DNA of 64,000 nucleotides from JACDBZ01 sp036262075 (GTDB lineage: Bacteria > Chloroflexota > Limnocylindria > QHBO01): contig DATAJO010000013.1 in NCBI GenBank assembly GCA_036262075.1, positions 17,881 to 81,880 of the forward strand. The letters run 5' to 3'. The notes below the pieces were generated by a model. It saw only the letters and a list, made by a program, of their open reading frames with translations. It did no database searches and had not been told where the DNA came from. Position numbers and translations under genes: made by a program. This document shows positions 62,149 to 64,000 of this stretch, in pieces (the first letter of the stretch is position 1; each line of letters opens with the position of its first letter).

Positions 62149-62526
62149 ATGGGCTACCCCGACGACTTGCGGTACTCGAAGGAGCACGAATGGGTGCGCG
62201 TCGAGGACGGACGCGCCACGATCGGGATCACGAGCTTCGCGGCCGATGAGCTGGGGGACATCGTCTTCGTCGAGCTTCCCGAGGTCGGCGCCGAGCTGAA
62301 GCAGTTCGCCACGTTCGGCGTCGTCGAGAGCGTGAAGGCCGTCAGCGACCTCTACGCCCCGGTGTCGGGCACGGTGACCGACGTCAACGAGGCGCTGCGC
62401 GACCGCCCCGAGCTGCTGAACTCCGATCCGTTCGGCGAGGGCTGGATCGCCCGGGTCGAGCTGGCCGACCCGAGCGAGATCGACGGGCTCCTGGACGCCG
62501 AGGCATACGCCGCCGAGACGGCCTGA
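62149..62526 (+). CDS. gcvH: Glycine cleavage system H protein
   Basis: Lipoyl carrier of the glycine cleavage complex. The 125-aa protein has LRYSKEHEWVRVEDG, ITSFAADELGDIVFVELPEVG and lipoyl-lysine K63 in VESVKAVSDLYAPVSG. GAGGGAGGAC precedes the ATG by 11 nt. Cotranscribed between gcvT and gcvPA. Confidence 0.96.
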   Translation: MGYPDDLRYSKEHEWVRVEDGRATIGITSFAADELGDIVFVELPEVGAELKQFATFGVVESVKAVSDLYAPVSGTVTDVNEALRDRPELLNSDPFGEGWIARVELADPSEIDGLLDAEAYAAETA

Positions 62527-62535
62527 GGCTGCCGG

Positions 62536-63879
62536 ATGACCTACTCGCCGCACACCGAGGCCGATCATCGCCGGATGCTCTCCGCGATCGGCGTCGGGTC
62601 GGTCGACGAGCTGTTCGAGGACATCCCGGCGGCCGTGCGGGCCTCCGCCTGGCACCTGCCCGAGCCGCTCACCGAGCAGGAGGTCCGCGGCGAGCTTGGC
62701 CGCATCGCCGGGCGCAACCGCATCCCGGAGGTCAGCTTTCTCGGCGCCGGGGTGTACCGCCACCTCGTGCCGGCCGTCGTGGCCGAGGTCGTCGGCCGGC
62801 CGGAGTTCGCGACGGCCTACACGCCGTACCAGCCCGAGGTGTCGCAGGGCACGCTCCAGTCGATCTACGAGTTCCAGTCGCTCATCTGCGAGCTGACGGG
62901 CATGGAGGTCGCGTCGGCCTCGCACTACGACGGGGCGACGGCCACGGCCGAGGCGGCGCTCATGGCCTGCCGCCTCACCCGACGCTCGACGGTCGCCGTG
63001 TCGGCCGGCGTCAACCCCGACTACCGGCGCGTGCTCGAGACGTACTGCTCGGGGCCGGGGATCGAGGTCGTGACCGTGCCGATCGACCTCGCCGAGGGCG
63101 GCACCGGCACCACCGACCCGGCGGTGGCCGCGGATGCCCTCGGTGACGACGTCGCGTGCCTCGTCGCCGCGCAGCCCAACTTCTACGGGCAGCTCGAGCC
63201 GATGGGCGAGCTTGCCGATGCGGCGCACGCCGCCGGCGCCCGGCTCGTCGCCGTCGTCGAGCCGATCTCCCTGGCGCTGCTCGAGGCGCCGGGCGCCTAC
63301 GGCGCCGATATCGTGACCGCCGAGGGCCAGCCGCTCGGCATCCCGGCCAGCTTCGGCGGCCCGTACGTCGGGCTCATGGCGGCGACGATGGCCTCGGTGC
63401 GCCAGATGCCGGGCCGCCTCGTCGGCGCCACGCGCGACGTGAACGGCCGCAGGGGCTACGTCCTCACCCTCCAGGCGCGCGAGCAGCACATCCGCCGCGA
63501 GAAGGCGGCGAGCAACATCTGCACGAACCAGGCGCTCATGGCGCTGGCGGCGACCGTCTACCTGTCCGCCGTCGGGCCGGAGGGGCTACGCGAGGTCGCC
63601 GAGCGATCGGTGGCCCAGGCGCGCCACCTCGCCGCGGCGCTCGAGACGGCGGGGCTCGCCGAGCGGCGCTTCAGGGGCCCGTACTTCGCCGAGGTCGCGA
63701 TGCGCGTCCCGGATGCCGAGCGGCGGCATGCGGCGCTCGCCGAGCGGGGGATCGTGGCGGGCTACCGCGCCGGGCGCGACGATCCGGCCCTCGCCGGCAC
63801 GCTGCTCCTCGCGGCCACCGAGCTGACCACCGACGACGAGATCGCGCGCCTCGTCCAGGAGCTGGGGGAGGTCCGATGA
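62536..63879 (+). CDS. gcvPA: Glycine dehydrogenase (decarboxylating) subunit 1
   Basis: N-terminal half of the split PLP-dependent P protein, which decarboxylates glycine and loads the H protein. The 447-aa product has FLGAGVYRHLVPAVV, TPYQPEVSQGTLQSIYEFQSLICELTGMEVASASHYDGATA and KAASNICTNQALMALAATVYL. The PLP-lysine is in subunit 2. Split P protein is typical of Gram-positive bacteria, Thermus and Chloroflexota. Stop overlaps the next ATG. Confidence 0.95.
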   Translation: MTYSPHTEADHRRMLSAIGVGSVDELFEDIPAAVRASAWHLPEPLTEQEVRGELGRIAGRNRIPEVSFLGAGVYRHLVPAVVAEVVGRPEFATAYTPYQPEVSQGTLQSIYEFQSLICELTGMEVASASHYDGATATAEAALMACRLTRRSTVAVSAGVNPDYRRVLETYCSGPGIEVVTVPIDLAEGGTGTTDPAVAADALGDDVACLVAAQPNFYGQLEPMGELADAAHAAGARLVAVVEPISLALLEAPGAYGADIVTAEGQPLGIPASFGGPYVGLMAATMASVRQMPGRLVGATRDVNGRRGYVLTLQAREQHIRREKAASNICTNQALMALAATVYLSAVGPEGLREVAERSVAQARHLAAALETAGLAERRFRGPYFAEVAMRVPDAERRHAALAERGIVAGYRAGRDDPALAGTLLLAATELTTDDEIARLVQELGEVR

Positions 63880-64000
63880 GCGTGGCCGAGCCGCCGGGCC
63901 GCTCGGATCCGTCGGGCCGGGGAGCGGCGTTCTCCGGCGCCACCGGCGGCGACGAGCTGACGGTCGTCGAGCCGCTCATCTTCGAGCGTTCGCGCCCGGG
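63876..64000 (+). CDS. gcvPB: Glycine dehydrogenase (decarboxylating) subunit 2, 5' fragment
   Basis: Only the first 41 codons are in the window. After an N-terminal extension of about 30 residues the conserved EPLIFERSRPG start of the subunit-2 family is readable. ATG overlaps the gcvPA stop (ATGA). The gene continues beyond the window. Confidence 0.85.
   Translation, partial: MSVAEPPGRSDPSGRGAAFSGATGGDELTVVEPLIFERSRP

Overview
The window is about 64 kb of very GC-rich, gene-dense bacterial chromosome. Gene content and style suggest a member of the Chloroflexota, most plausibly the Limnocylindria-type soil and freshwater lineages. That placement is an inference from gene families: a HrdB-like sigma factor with a Lys/Ala/Thr-rich tail, a separate methylmalonyl-CoA mutase large subunit, a division cluster with a DUF1290 small basic protein, and a Cys-rich CPFLGL-type N-terminal domain. 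No rRNA or other phylogenetic marker is present. Most genes are packed in operons with ATGA, GTGA or TGATG stop/start overlaps.

Layout: 0.1-4.3 kb holds dnaG and rpoD with a strong terminator, then tRNA-Asn and a small predicted DNA-binding protein. 5.4-19.3 kb is an accessory catabolic island. It has an RpiR-family regulator coupled to an unknown 140-aa protein, two luciferase-like oxidoreductases, a two-subunit ThDP decarboxylase of the ComDE type, an amidohydrolase, an amidinotransferase/deiminase-fold enzyme, an opine-dehydrogenase-like enzyme, a mandelate racemase/MLE-family enzyme, a creatinase-like M24 protein with two metal ligands replaced, and a tripartite tricarboxylate transporter (lipoprotein TctC plus a fused TctA-TctB). 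19.5-21.9 kb holds small poorly characterised genes, and 21.9-23.7 kb parA-parB. tRNA-Met is at 23.8 kb.

From 23.9 to 37.5 kb comes a central-carbon block: biotin-dependent acyl-CoA carboxylase (carboxyltransferase, biotin carboxylase, BCCP), methylmalonyl-CoA mutase large subunit and epimerase, then succinyl-CoA synthetase, NAD-type isocitrate dehydrogenase and succinate dehydrogenase CDAB, followed by RNase HI. Together these form a propionyl-CoA to succinyl-CoA to fumarate route that would feed the TCA cycle. Between rnhA and the RNase P RNA gene lies a striking non-coding array: three 203-bp tandem units carrying twelve regularly spaced CGATATATCG-like elements.

From 40.4 to 58.1 kb is the dcw cell-wall and division cluster (mraZ, rsmH, a 70-aa protein, ftsL, ftsI, murF, mraY, murD, ftsW, murG, murB, ddl, ftsQ, sbp-like, ftsA, ftsZ, yggS, yggT, DUF167). 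murC and murE are missing. It starts with a consensus promoter and a five-copy MraZ-type operator, and ftsZ has its own upstream region with DnaA-box-like sites. 58.1-64 kb holds tRNA-Val, a menaquinone-type methyltransferase, a GT4 glycosyltransferase, a Nudix hydrolase and the glycine cleavage operon gcvT-gcvH-gcvPA-gcvPB, the last cut by the window edge.

Two genome-wide habits are visible: promoters with a good -10 (TAGAAT, TATACT, TATCCT) but poor -35, and several genes whose start codon sits 6-9 nt after such a -10, suggesting leaderless mRNAs.
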